In this document: positions 50,994 to 62,965 of the stretch, piece by piece
Position numbering within the stretch: the first letter of the stretch is position 1
How the letters are laid out: each line of letters begins with the position of its first letter
Assembly (NCBI RefSeq): GCF_004310345.1
Contig: NZ_SISK01000001.1
Coordinates: forward strand, 124,001-188,000
Direction of reading: 5' to 3'
DNA from: Paracoccus subflavus
GTDB lineage: Bacteria; Pseudomonadota; Alphaproteobacteria; Rhodobacterales; Rhodobacteraceae
DNA: 64,000 nucleotides
Program-made: the position numbers and the translations under genes
Notes under the pieces: generated by a model
Seen by the model: only the letters and a program-made list of their open reading frames with translations
What the model was told of the DNA's origin: nothing
Databases searched by the model: none

Positions 50994-50998
50994 AGACG

Positions 50999-52034
50999 AT
51001 GACCGGCAGACTTTCCCCATCCCCCGCATTTGCCGCGCTTGACCGCGCGGCCGCCGACCGGATTCTGATCCTGGACGGAGCGATGGGCACGCAGATCCAG
51101 CAGCTTGGGCTGGGCGAGGATGATTATACGGGGCACGGATCGGGCCATGCCTGCCGCCACCATTCCGACCATCCGCAGCAGGGCAACAACGACCTGCTGA
51201 TCCTGACCCAGCCCCGGGCGGTCGAGGAGATTCATTACCGCTATGCCGTGGCGGGCGCCGATATCGTGGAAACCAACACTTTTTCCGCAACCACCATTGC
51301 CCAGGCCGATTACGGGATGGGGGCTGCCGTCCATGACCTGAACGTCGAGGGCGCGCGGATCGTGCGCCGCGCCCTGGATCGTGCCACCGCTCAGGACGGG
51401 CGGCCGCGTTTCGTGGCGGGCGCGATCGGGCCGACGAACCGCACCGCGTCGATCAGCCCGGACGTGAACAACCCCGGATACCGCGCGGTGAGCTTTGACG
51501 ACCTGCGCGCCGCCTATCTGCAACAGGCGCAGGGTCTGATCGAGGGCGGGGCCGACATCCTGCTGATCGAGACGATCTTCGACACGCTGAACGCCAAGGC
51601 CGCGATCTTTGCCTGCATCCAAGCGATGCAGGGGCACGGACAGGCGCTGCCGCTGATGATCTCGGGGACGATCACGGATGCGTCGGGGCGCACGCTCTCG
51701 GGGCAGACGCCGACGGCCTTCTGGCATTCGGTGCGCCATGCCCGGCCCTGGTCGGTGGGGCTGAACTGCGCGCTTGGCGCCGCCGCGATGCGCCCGCATC
51801 TGGCGGAACTGGCGGGTGTCGTCGATACCAAGATCTGCGCCTATCCCAATGCCGGGCTGCCCAATGCATTCGGCCAATACGACGAAGGGCCGGACGACAC
51901 CGCCGTTCAGGTCGCGGAATTCGCGCGTGAAGGTCTGGTGAACGTGGTCGGCGGCTGCTGCGGCACGACGCCCGACCATATTCGCGCCATCGCCGAGGCG
52001 GTCGCCCAGTACAGCCCGCGAAAGGTGCCCGAAT

Positions 52035-52042
<8 letters not shown>
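50999..52042 (+). CDS. Methionine synthase part 1, homocysteine-binding domain
   Basis: A 347-residue zinc homocysteine S-methyltransferase domain equal to residues ~1-350 of full-length Met[14 protein letters not shown] opens the barrel. The zinc ligands are Cys257 in GLNCALGA and Cys320-Cys321 in [13 protein letters not shown]. It ends in PRKVPEYV-stop, where MetH normally runs on through a linker. The next gene starts 8 bp before this stop with the rest of MetH, so the enzyme is made as two polypeptides. The leader just upstream is structured. Confidence 0.92.
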
Positions 52043-54749
<2,707 letters not shown>

Positions 54750-54755
54750 GCTGTA

Positions 54756-54808
54756 GGTTTTCGTTTGAATATCCCGCAGGGGGGTCCGGGGGACGTGACG
54801 CCCCCCGG
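54756..54808. repeat. Second copy of the GGGATATT repeat, with terminator hairpin
   Basis: Read on the reverse strand, a GC hairpin (CCGGGGG 54786-54792 with CCCCCGG 54802-54808) is followed by GGACCCC and CGGGATATT, the same order as the element at 6223-6266. It sits between convergent metH part 2 and the binding-protein gene and can serve as a terminator for both. Confidence 0.55.
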
Positions 54809-54815
54809 TGTCCGG

Positions 54816-55856
54816 TCAGAACCCGGCCTTGATCTTTTCGAATTCGGCCAATTGCTTCTCGCGCTGCGCGGGGTCGTTGGGGGTCTGGGCCAGGATCGGG
54901 GCATCGACCTCGCTCAGACCGTCCTTCACGGCCGGTTCGTCTGCGATGGTCGCCATCGCCTCGGTCGAGGTGTGGCCATAGCCGATCGTGTCCAGCAGCG
55001 CCTTGCCTGCGGACGGCTCCAGCCAGGCATTGATGAAGTCATAGGCCTTGTCCTCGCTGCCCGGCCCGTCTTTCATGTTGATGTATCCGCAGAAGAAGGT
55101 GGACGATCCTTCCTTGGGCGCCCGCTGGAAGCCCACCGGATAGTTGTCGGCCTGCAGATAGACCACGCCGTCGTTCCAGGACCAGGCGATGTCCACCGCG
55201 CCCGACGCCATCAGTTGCGCCTGTTCGGACGGATCCGCCCAATAGGCCGCGACGTTCTGGTGCGCCTGGCGCAGCCAGTCGGCGGCGGCGGCGAACTGTT
55301 CGTCGGTCACGTCGGTCCAGTCGGTCGTTCCCGTTGCCAGATAGGCAAGCGCCCACACATCGTCGGACGAATCCGGCAGAGAGGTGCGGCCCTGGTATTT
55401 CGGATCGACAAAGACCTGCAATGTCGAGACATCCTCGGCTGGCACGGTTTCCGTGTTATAGGCAATGGCCGTGGCGCCCCAGTCGGTCGGGATGAACCAG
55501 ACGCCCTCGTCATCGCGGATGGTTTCGGATGCCAGGAATTCCGGCGCGATCTTGTCGAAGTTGGGTATCTTCGACGTATCCCAGGGTTCGATCAATCCGG
55601 CATCGCGATATTTGCCGACCATCTGGCTGCACGGATGGACCACGTCGGCCTTGAACCCCGAGGCGATCTTCTGGAACGCCTCGTCGTCGTCGCCGTAAAA
55701 GGCATAGGTCGGGCTGTCGCCATGCTTGTCGACATAGGACTGGAAAATCGACGGCTCCTCGAACCCCGCCCAGTCAAAGACGGTCAGTTCCGGATCGGCC
55801 GCAAGAACAGGCACGGCAATGGCAGAGGCGAGGGCGGTGGTAGTCAGCAAGCGCAT
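54816..55856 (-). CDS. Periplasmic PotD/PotF-like solute-binding protein
   Basis: A 346-residue extracellular binding protein with a signal peptide (1-19, MRLLTTTALASAIAVPVLAA). The mature part starts LTVFDWAGFEEPSIF and has the PotD-type features PCSQMVGKYRDAGLIEPWD, GVWFIPTDWGATAIAYNTE and YINMKDGPGSEDKAYDFINA. It would capture a polyamine or similar cation for an ABC importer. No permease or ATPase gene is adjacent, so the partner must be encoded elsewhere. AAGG-type ribosome site upstream. Confidence 0.88.
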   Translation of the reverse strand: MRLLTTTALASAIAVPVLAADPELTVFDWAGFEEPSIFQSYVDKHGDSPTYAFYGDDDEAFQKIASGFKADVVHPCSQMVGKYRDAGLIEPWDTSKIPNFDKIAPEFLASETIRDDEGVWFIPTDWGATAIAYNTETVPAEDVSTLQVFVDPKYQGRTSLPDSSDDVWALAYLATGTTDWTDVTDEQFAAAADWLRQAHQNVAAYWADPSEQAQLMASGAVDIAWSWNDGVVYLQADNYPVGFQRAPKEGSSTFFCGYINMKDGPGSEDKAYDFINAWLEPSAGKALLDTIGYGHTSTEAMATIADEPAVKDGLSEVDAPILAQTPNDPAQREKQLAEFEKIKAGF

Positions 55857-56003
55857 GAAATCGGACCTTCCTGTTGGGCGGATTTGCCTTGAACGCTAAC
55901 GGGGCGGCCACGGGCGCGCAAGGGTATCGCAGGACGGTGATCGGCAGGGGGGATCGGCAGGGGCACGTCCACAGTGCCGAGGCCGCCGGCATGGGCGCCC
56001 GGA

Positions 56004-56882
56004 TTATCGGTCCAGCAATTCCGGCCCGCCTGCAATCGCCATGTCAGGCGTGCCGATTGCCTCTGTGTCCTTGCCCGCGAAATCCACGCCGTTCAGCACG
56101 GTCTGGATGGCGGCCAGATGTGCCCGCCGCTTGTCGTCGGACCGGATCACATGCCATGGCGCGACCGGGGTGTGCGACCATGTAAGCGTGTCCCGGATCG
56201 CCGCGGTATAGTCGTCCCACCGCAATACGCCGTCCACGTCGATGGACGACAGTTTCCATTGCTTCAAGGGATCGCGTTCCCGGTCGAGGAACCGGCGCAT
56301 CTGTTCGGCGCGTCCCACATTGAGCCACAGCTTGATCAGGATGATGCCGTCATCGACCAGCATCTGTTCGAACAGGGGAAGCTGGCGAAAGAACACTTGC
56401 CGCTGTTGTTCCGTCGAAAACCCGAAGACGCGCTCGACCACGCCCCTGTTGTACCAGCTTCGGTCGAACAGGGCGATTTCGCCCCGGGCCGGCAACCAGT
56501 CCGCATAGCGCTGGAAATACCATTGTCCCGCCTCGCGCTCGGTGGGCCGGGGCAGGGCGACGATATAGGCCGAACGGGGGTTCAAATTCTGGCGCATCCG
56601 CTCGATGGTGCCGCCCTTGCCGGCGGCGTCGCGGCCTTCGAACAGGACCACCAGCCGCTTGCCGGTCGCCACGACATCATGCATCAGCCGCACAAGCTGC
56701 AATTGCAGCCCTTTCATGCGGGTCTTGTACAGGTCCTTGTCCAGCACGGTGCGATAGGGATAGGCCGGGTCGAGGATGTCGTCCTTGTCCGGGCCGTCCA
56801 GCACCTTGCGGATATCCCTGGGCGCGGCCGTCAGCGCCTCGGTGATCTTGCCGACAAGCGGCAGGTCGGGGTTGGAGGGCAC
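56004..56882 (-). CDS. ppk2: Polyphosphate kinase 2
   Basis: PPK2 transfers phosphate between polyphosphate and nucleoside di- or monophosphates, mostly to make GTP or ATP. The 292-residue protein has the Walker A loop [16 protein letters not shown] (about 82-97), the Walker B-like [10 protein letters not shown] (about 140-149) and the lid region after it ([20 protein letters not shown]). It is a single-domain, class I-size enzyme. Start GTG 56882 lies 8 nt after AAAGGA; no suitable ATG exists. It lies 4 bp after the metA stop, in a three-gene operon. Confidence 0.93.
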   Translation of the reverse strand: MPSNPDLPLVGKITEALTAAPRDIRKVLDGPDKDDILDPAYPYRTVLDKDLYKTRMKGLQLQLVRLMHDVVATGKRLVVLFEGRDAAGKGGTIERMRQNLNPRSAYIVALPRPTEREAGQWYFQRYADWLPARGEIALFDRSWYNRGVVERVFGFSTEQQRQVFFRQLPLFEQMLVDDGIILIKLWLNVGRAEQMRRFLDRERDPLKQWKLSSIDVDGVLRWDDYTAAIRDTLTWSHTPVAPWHVIRSDDKRRAHLAAIQTVLNGVDFAGKDTEAIGTPDMAIAGGPELLDR

Positions 56883-56886
56883 GGGT

Positions 56887-57813
56887 CTATCCTTTGCCGA
56901 TGCGTGACAGGTCGTAATGGGTGGTCTGGTAGATCTCGTTGATCCAGTTTCCGTAGAGCAGATGCGCATGGCTGCGCCAGCGGTTCGCCGGCGCGCGGGA
57001 CGGGTCATCGCCGGGATAATAGTTCGACGGCACGTTGATCGGCTTTCCTGCGGCAATGTCGCGGTCGTATTCATCCTTGAGCGTGGTGCTGTCGTATTCG
57101 AAATGGTTGAACACATACAACGCGCGATTGGCCGGATCTTCCAGCAGGCAAGGGCCGACCTGATCGCTGGCCAGCAGCGTCCGCAGCGCGGGACGGGCAT
57201 CGACGTCGTCCTGCCGGACCTCGGTCCAGCGGCTGACGGGAACCAGCACATCGTCAGAAAAGCCCCGCAGATAGGGCGAGGCCGGCGCGAGGTTGCGATG
57301 GCAGAAACAGCCAAAGGCCTTGCGGTCCAGGGGACGTTTTTCCAGCCGATGAAAATGCCAGGCCATCGCCATGCCGCCCCAGCAGACGCCGAAAGTCGAA
57401 TGGACATGCCCCTGGGTCCAGTCAAAGAGCCGGGTCAGTTCGTTCCAGTAGGTCACCTCCTCGAACGGCAACTGCTCGACCGGGGCGCCGGTGATGATCA
57501 GGCCGTCGAATTTCTCGCCCGTCGCCTCGACCTCGCGGAAGGTCCGATAGAAGCTTTCCATATGGTCGGCCGCCGTGTTGCGGCTTTCGTGGTCCGACAT
57601 GCGGATCAGTTGGAAGTCGATCTGCAGGGGCGTCGCGCCGACCAGCCGGGCGAACTGGTTTTCGGTCTGGATCTTCTTGGGCATCAGGTTCAGAAGCCCG
57701 ATCCGCAGGGGCCTGATGTCCTGGGTTGCCGCCCGGCCCGGAGACATGACCATCACGCCTTCGTCCGACAGGATGCGATAGGCGGGCAGGTTCTCGTTCA
57801 GGGTGATGGGCAT
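56887..57813 (-). CDS. metA: Homoserine O-acyltransferase, probably acetyl-CoA-using
   Basis: MetA acylates homoserine at the start of methionine synthesis. The 308-residue protein has the family start [29 protein letters not shown] (about 41-54), the nucleophile Cys in [10 protein letters not shown] (about 145) and His in FNHFEYD (about 236). The residue that sets acyl choice lies after TGAPV and is Glu113, equivalent to position 111 in E. coli, where Gly gives succinyl transfer and Glu gives acetyl transfer. Homoserine O-acetyltransferase is therefore more likely. AAGGA precedes the ATG. It is flanked by a P-loop gene and ppk2. Confidence 0.9.
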   Translation of the reverse strand: MPITLNENLPAYRILSDEGVMVMSPGRAATQDIRPLRIGLLNLMPKKIQTENQFARLVGATPLQIDFQLIRMSDHESRNTAADHMESFYRTFREVEATGEKFDGLIITGAPVEQLPFEEVTYWNELTRLFDWTQGHVHSTFGVCWGGMAMAWHFHRLEKRPLDRKAFGCFCHRNLAPASPYLRGFSDDVLVPVSRWTEVRQDDVDARPALRTLLASDQVGPCLLEDPANRALYVFNHFEYDSTTLKDEYDRDIAAGKPINVPSNYYPGDDPSRAPANRWRSHAHLLYGNWINEIYQTTHYDLSRIGKG

Positions 57814-57814
57814 G

Positions 57815-58678
57815 TCAGGATTCCTTGCGGTCAATGGCACGGGCAATCAGGCGGTCGAAGTCGGCGGGGGTTTTGACCTCGGCCACCTCCTCGGCCAGGA
57901 TGGTGACGCCGCGCCGGGCCATGGCTTCGTATCGCGGCTGGCGATGGGCCAGGGCGCGGGCATAGGTCCAGCGGATGAAATCGTCGGGGTTCACCTGATC
58001 GCCCTCCAGGCCCTTTTCGACACGATAGGAAACCCACGCCTTTTCCAGAAATTCAGGCTGGTAATACATGGGCTTGGGGGCACGGTCAAAACGGCGCACC
58101 AGTTCGGCGGTATGGGCGTCCGACCCCTTGATCCAGACCATCAGCAGGTCGCGTTCCAGCGCGGACAGAACCGGATCGGCGGCATCGTCGGGGTCCACCA
58201 CCTCGCAGATGGACCCGCCGCTGTCGCAGACGAAATGCGGGATGGCATAGATGTCACGGGCGCGGTCCATGAAATGCCGCGTGTCCAGCAGGGCCGCGAT
58301 TTCGGCCCGGCGGTGCTGGTTCTGGCGCAGGCAATATTCGTCGAAGGGCAGGCCGCCGCGGCTGGGACTGCCGGGCTTGCCCAGATAGGTGGACAGGGGG
58401 GCAAGGTTGTCGAAGGTGATGTTGCTGGCGATATAGACGCTGTCCGACAGCAGCAGGTCGCGCAGGAACGGAACCCTCATCGCCTCGCGCTTGAAGTTGT
58501 CGGCGATGAATTCCCCCATATAGCGGGTGCCGATGCGGTAATCGACGCTGTAGTGGAACCACTCGCCCGCCTCGCGCAGCATGTTGGCCAGATAGGTCTT
58601 GCCCAGCCCCGACATGCCGAACAGCACCACGCGCTTGGCACCCGCTTTCAACCATTCGCCGCCGCTGCCATAGATCAT
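57815..58678 (-). CDS. P-loop ATPase of unknown role, upstream of metA
   Basis: A 287-residue P-loop NTPase. Walker A is [13 protein letters not shown] (about 19-31). Tracts such as [20 protein letters not shown] and [20 protein letters not shown]-like text ([20 protein letters not shown]) suggest a kinase-type fold. I cannot name its substrate. Its stop is 1 bp before the metA ATG, and metA is 4 bp before ppk2, so all three are one transcript. It may be a small-molecule kinase or an ATP-dependent regulator linked to methionine or phosphate metabolism; that is speculative. Confidence 0.75.
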   Translation of the reverse strand: MIYGSGGEWLKAGAKRVVLFGMSGLGKTYLANMLREAGEWFHYSVDYRIGTRYMGEFIADNFKREAMRVPFLRDLLLSDSVYIASNITFDNLAPLSTYLGKPGSPSRGGLPFDEYCLRQNQHRRAEIAALLDTRHFMDRARDIYAIPHFVCDSGGSICEVVDPDDAADPVLSALERDLLMVWIKGSDAHTAELVRRFDRAPKPMYYQPEFLEKAWVSYRVEKGLEGDQVNPDDFIRWTYARALAHRQPRYEAMARRGVTILAEEVAEVKTPADFDRLIARAIDRKES

Positions 58679-58723
58679 CGGATGCCCCTTCGCTGCAGGC
58701 GCATAGGTAATCCCGCCCCCCGG

Positions 58724-58754
58724 AAAAGCAAAGGCCCCGCCGGGGCGGGGCCTT
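58724..58754 (-). terminator. Intrinsic terminator of the FadL-like gene
   Basis: AAGGCCCCGCC (58731-58741) pairs with GGCGGGGCCTT (58744-58754). On the reverse strand the stem is followed by TGCTTTT (58724-58730), a good intrinsic terminator for the outer-membrane gene. Confidence 0.65.
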
Positions 58755-58777
58755 GCTGGTGCCAGGATGAGCGTCTG

Positions 58778-59932
58778 TCAGAAGCTGTAGCCGACGCGGA
58801 CGCCGACGCCCCAGGCATGGTTGTCATCCATCGTGGCAACCCGCGTCTTGTTGCCGGTTTCCCCGATCCCCAGGTCCGAGCCGCCCAGCCTGGTATAGTT
58901 GATGCCCGTCGTGACCTTGACATTGTCCATCGTATAGATGGCCGCCAGCGTCACGCCCTTGCGCCCGTTGCTGGGCGCAAGCGGCGAAACCGTGTCCCCT
59001 TCGCTGGACTCGTACAGGAACGACAGCGAGCCGGACCAGTTCTCCGTGAACTTGCGGCCGACGCCGATCGTGTAGGTCGTCGTATCCTCGACCTCGACCA
59101 GCGGAACCGTGCCGCCTGTCGGGGTCGCGATCGGAAACACGGCGTTGTCCACGATGAATTCGGACCATTTGACCCACCGGATCGAACCGAACACCAGCGT
59201 GCCCTCGGCGATGCCTGTCTGACCTTCCAGGGTCCAGCTACGCGGCGTCTTGACCGTGTAGCGTCCCGAAATCGTATCCGTCAGGCCACCGGTAGCACCC
59301 AGGATGACCCGCCCCGTTTCGGTCATGTCGAAGTCATGCTCGATAGGAGAGTTGTAGGTCAGCGACACGCGTCCGGCGATTTCGGGTATCTCATAGGCCG
59401 CGCCGATGACATAGCCCGTGCCCCATTCATCCTCGATTTCCAGGTCATAGGGCGGTGCGATCCGGCTGTACCCCGCTCCGTCCAGGGTCACGCCGCCATC
59501 GGCCTTCGAGGCGCGGATCCCCCCATGGATCGAAAAGTTGTTCTGGAACTTGTAGCGGGCCAGTGCCGTCAGGGTCGTCGAATTGACCTCGACCCGCGTT
59601 CCGCCCAAGACAGGAGAGCCGGCCGGCGCCGTCGGATAGAGGATGTCCGCCCCGAACGGCTGCTCGGCGATAACGGCAGCCGACAGGTTGTCGTTGAACT
59701 GATGCTTGTAGGACAGGCCGAAAAAGCCATAGCCCTGCGCCACGTCGCCGGTCGGGAATCCGGCGATATCGGTCCCCTCGACCGTCGGATCGACGGCCCC
59801 GAAGCTCAGCTCGGCATAATTCCCTTGCTCGAACAGCACGGCCAGCGATTGCGGCGCGCGTTCGATGCCGCCGGCCATGACCGGCGCGGTCGTCATCAGC
59901 ATCACCGCGCCGCCCGACAGGATCTTGTGCAT
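58778..59932 (-). CDS. FadL/TodX-family outer-membrane transport protein
   Basis: A 384-residue beta-barrel protein. A signal peptide (1-20, ending APVMAGG) precedes an N-terminal plug-like part (GGIERAPQSLAVLFEQGNYA), then many alternating strands, ending in VGVRVGYSF with the terminal aromatic Phe recognised by the BAM machine. The family imports long-chain fatty acids or other hydrophobic compounds. It is monocistronic with its own terminator. No fatty-acid genes are adjacent. Confidence 0.88.
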   Translation of the reverse strand: MHKILSGGAVMLMTTAPVMAGGIERAPQSLAVLFEQGNYAELSFGAVDPTVEGTDIAGFPTGDVAQGYGFFGLSYKHQFNDNLSAAVIAEQPFGADILYPTAPAGSPVLGGTRVEVNSTTLTALARYKFQNNFSIHGGIRASKADGGVTLDGAGYSRIAPPYDLEIEDEWGTGYVIGAAYEIPEIAGRVSLTYNSPIEHDFDMTETGRVILGATGGLTDTISGRYTVKTPRSWTLEGQTGIAEGTLVFGSIRWVKWSEFIVDNAVFPIATPTGGTVPLVEVEDTTTYTIGVGRKFTENWSGSLSFLYESSEGDTVSPLAPSNGRKGVTLAAIYTMDNVKVTTGINYTRLGGSDLGIGETGNKTRVATMDDNHAWGVGVRVGYSF

Positions 59933-60044
59933 GAGGTTCCCCCTTCTGAAATTTCTCCGCCCCTCGGGTCAGCTTTAATGCGCATATCCCTTGGATCAAT
60001 GAAGCATTCATGTGACGCGGCGTCCCCAGGCGCGATAAGGTGTG

Positions 60045-60066
60045 CCAGTTGCATTAGAGCAACTGG
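60045..60066. promoter_or_regulatory. 22-bp perfect dyad between fadL-like gene and guaB
   Basis: CCAGTTGC-ATTAGA-GCAACTGG has perfect 8-bp arms. It lies 115 bp before the guaB ATG and 113 bp before the fadL-like ATG, midway in a 248-bp divergent gap, as expected of an operator for a dimeric regulator of either gene. The rest of the gap holds no gene I can see. Confidence 0.5.
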
Positions 60067-60138
60067 AAATTGCAGAAGGCCTGCCCGGACATTGAACAAT
60101 TCCGCCCGGCCAGGCTGGACAAACTGCGCTGCTCGTGA

Positions 60139-61629
<1,491 letters not shown>

Positions 61630-62049
61630 GGTTCCAGAGAAGTTGTCGAGAGGGTGAGAGCTGATGCTGTCAGTTCCGTGATAATCTGTATTATGGAATA
61701 TAAAGATTGTCAGTTTCGGATCAGAGCTGTAACTGTCGTGCCGCCGTCGTCCCTCATCGAGGGGTAGCAAGCTCATCATTCCCCCGCCCAGCGCCGACGC
61801 TTGCCAGGACCTGATTTCCACGACAAGACCTGCGTGCAACGCGCGGCGAGCGTATCTTTGCCACCAGCAAGATTGTGGAGCTTGCCCAGAAGGTGGAAGC
61901 AATCGCCACCAAGCGAAGCAGGGTCAAGGCCACCCTGCCCCGTCTCGTCTTGAAGCCGCTTGGTAAGGCGTTATCCGCTGCCACGGCGCTGGCGGCATCG
62001 CCTGATGCTACAGCAGTGCTCCAGAAGGCCGGCAACAAGGCAGCTCCGG
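61630..62049. other. Gap after guaB, no recognisable gene
   Basis: This stretch is A/T-richer at first (61670-61720), with no convincing terminator. A possible short frame on the plus strand (61875-62075, 66 aa, KVEAIATKRSRVKA) has no family I know and weak start context. Fragments hint at a decayed mobile element, as next to it. Confidence 0.5.
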
Positions 62050-62316
62050 CTAGCCGTGGCGATGTTTGGAGATGAAAGTGAACCTCCCGCGCGAAAAAGT
62101 GGCTGCCTTCCCGAGGATGTTACGCTCCGCACGAAGATGCACGGCCTCTTTCCTCAGCGCTGCGAGCTGGGCCAGATCGGCCCGCGTCTGCCAGTTCCCG
62201 GGAAAGGCCGCAGGAGGGGTCGCGGTCAGTTCCCGCATTCAGCGGCGCGACCCGCTCTCCGCCACAAATCTTACGGCCTCGATCCCGAATTCGCGGCTGA
62301 ACTTCCGTCTCGTCAT
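62050..62316 (-). pseudogene. Remnant of an IS3-family transposase
   Basis: From ATG 62316 the frame gives MTRRKFSREFGIEAVRFVAE, the typical HTH start of IS3 OrfA, then stops at 62239. The following frame gives FPGNWQTRADLAQLAALRKE, and LRAERNILGKAATF, which is the OrfA C-terminal coiled coil (usual form LKAERDILKKAAAYFA). It then runs directly into RFTFISKHRHG, the start of OrfB. About 12 codons between the two parts and nearly all of OrfB are missing, so the copy is dead. No terminal inverted repeats were found by eye. Confidence 0.75.
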
Positions 62317-62461
62317 ATCCACTCTCTAGTCCCGTGGTCGGGATCCTGTCTTCATGCCCACAAAACGGGCAGCCGTTCATGCAGGAAAGCCAGATATCCG
62401 CTGCACCACGGCGCGCCCCCTCCCCGCTGGCCTGATGATCAAGATATCGCTTAGCTGCCCC

Positions 62462-62505
62462 TTGCAGACCTGAATATTACATCCATATACCATCCATACG
62501 GATGG
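62462..62505 (+). promoter_or_regulatory. Promoter and operator of the ribbon-helix-helix gene
   Basis: TTGCAG (62462-62467), an 18-bp spacer and TATACC (62486-62491) form a candidate promoter. CCATCC-ATAC-GGATGG (62490-62505) is a perfect dyad over and after the -10, and ATCCATA repeats at 62481 and 62492 (11-bp period). Ribbon-helix-helix proteins bind such spaced repeats, so self-repression is likely. Confidence 0.55.
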
Positions 62506-62516
62506 AAAGGCAGAGG

Positions 62517-62936
62517 ATGTCAGATAAAGTGGTGCCGTTGCGGCCTCCTGTTCCCGAAACCGAGAAGATCACCATCAATCTGGGCTACGTCGATCTTGGT
62601 CGGATTGATCTGCTGGTCCAGGAAGGCTTCTTCTCGAACCGGACCGACTTCATCAGGACGGCGATCCGCAACCAGCTGGGCAGTCAGGCCACAGAGGTGT
62701 CGCGTTCGATCGAGCGGCACAGGCTGGAGGTCGGCCTTCTGGAACTTGGGACGGTTGAACTGGAGGCCGCAAAGGCTGCCGGCGAAACCCTTCATGTCAG
62801 GGTCGTGGGCCTTATCCGCATTGCCCCCGATGTCACACCGGAGCTTGCTCTGCAGACGATCGGCTCGCTGACGGTGCTCGGCGCACTGCAGGCAAGCCGC
62901 GAGATCAAGGCCGCATTGGCCTCACGGATCAAATAG
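62517..62936 (+). CDS. Ribbon-helix-helix (CopG-type) transcriptional regulator
   Basis: A 139-residue protein whose N-terminal half is a ribbon-helix-helix: KITINLGYVDLGRIDLLVQE (strand and helix 1), then FFSNRTDFIRTAIRNQLG (helix 2), about 22-59. The C-terminal half (about 80-139) is a sensor-like beta-alpha part of unknown ligand. ATG 62517 is 6 nt after AAAGG; the ATG at 62502 lies inside the operator dyad. Such regulators are found beside PHB-depolymerase-type esterases in Rhodobacteraceae, and the esterase follows here after 29 bp. Confidence 0.85.
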   Translation: MSDKVVPLRPPVPETEKITINLGYVDLGRIDLLVQEGFFSNRTDFIRTAIRNQLGSQATEVSRSIERHRLEVGLLELGTVELEAAKAAGETLHVRVVGLIRIAPDVTPELALQTIGSLTVLGALQASREIKAALASRIK

Positions 62937-62965
62937 CCGCGCGAGCGGCAGGAAAGGTAGACAAA

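Noticed and set aside
50851-50998. SAM-II or SAH riboswitch upstream of metH.
   Set aside because: I could not match the conserved cores of these riboswitches; only generic hairpins are seen. Reported as an unnamed structured leader instead.
61875-62075. 66-aa open frame on the plus strand after guaB.
   Set aside because: No ribosome site, no recognised family and location next to a decayed IS element; it cannot be supported as a gene.
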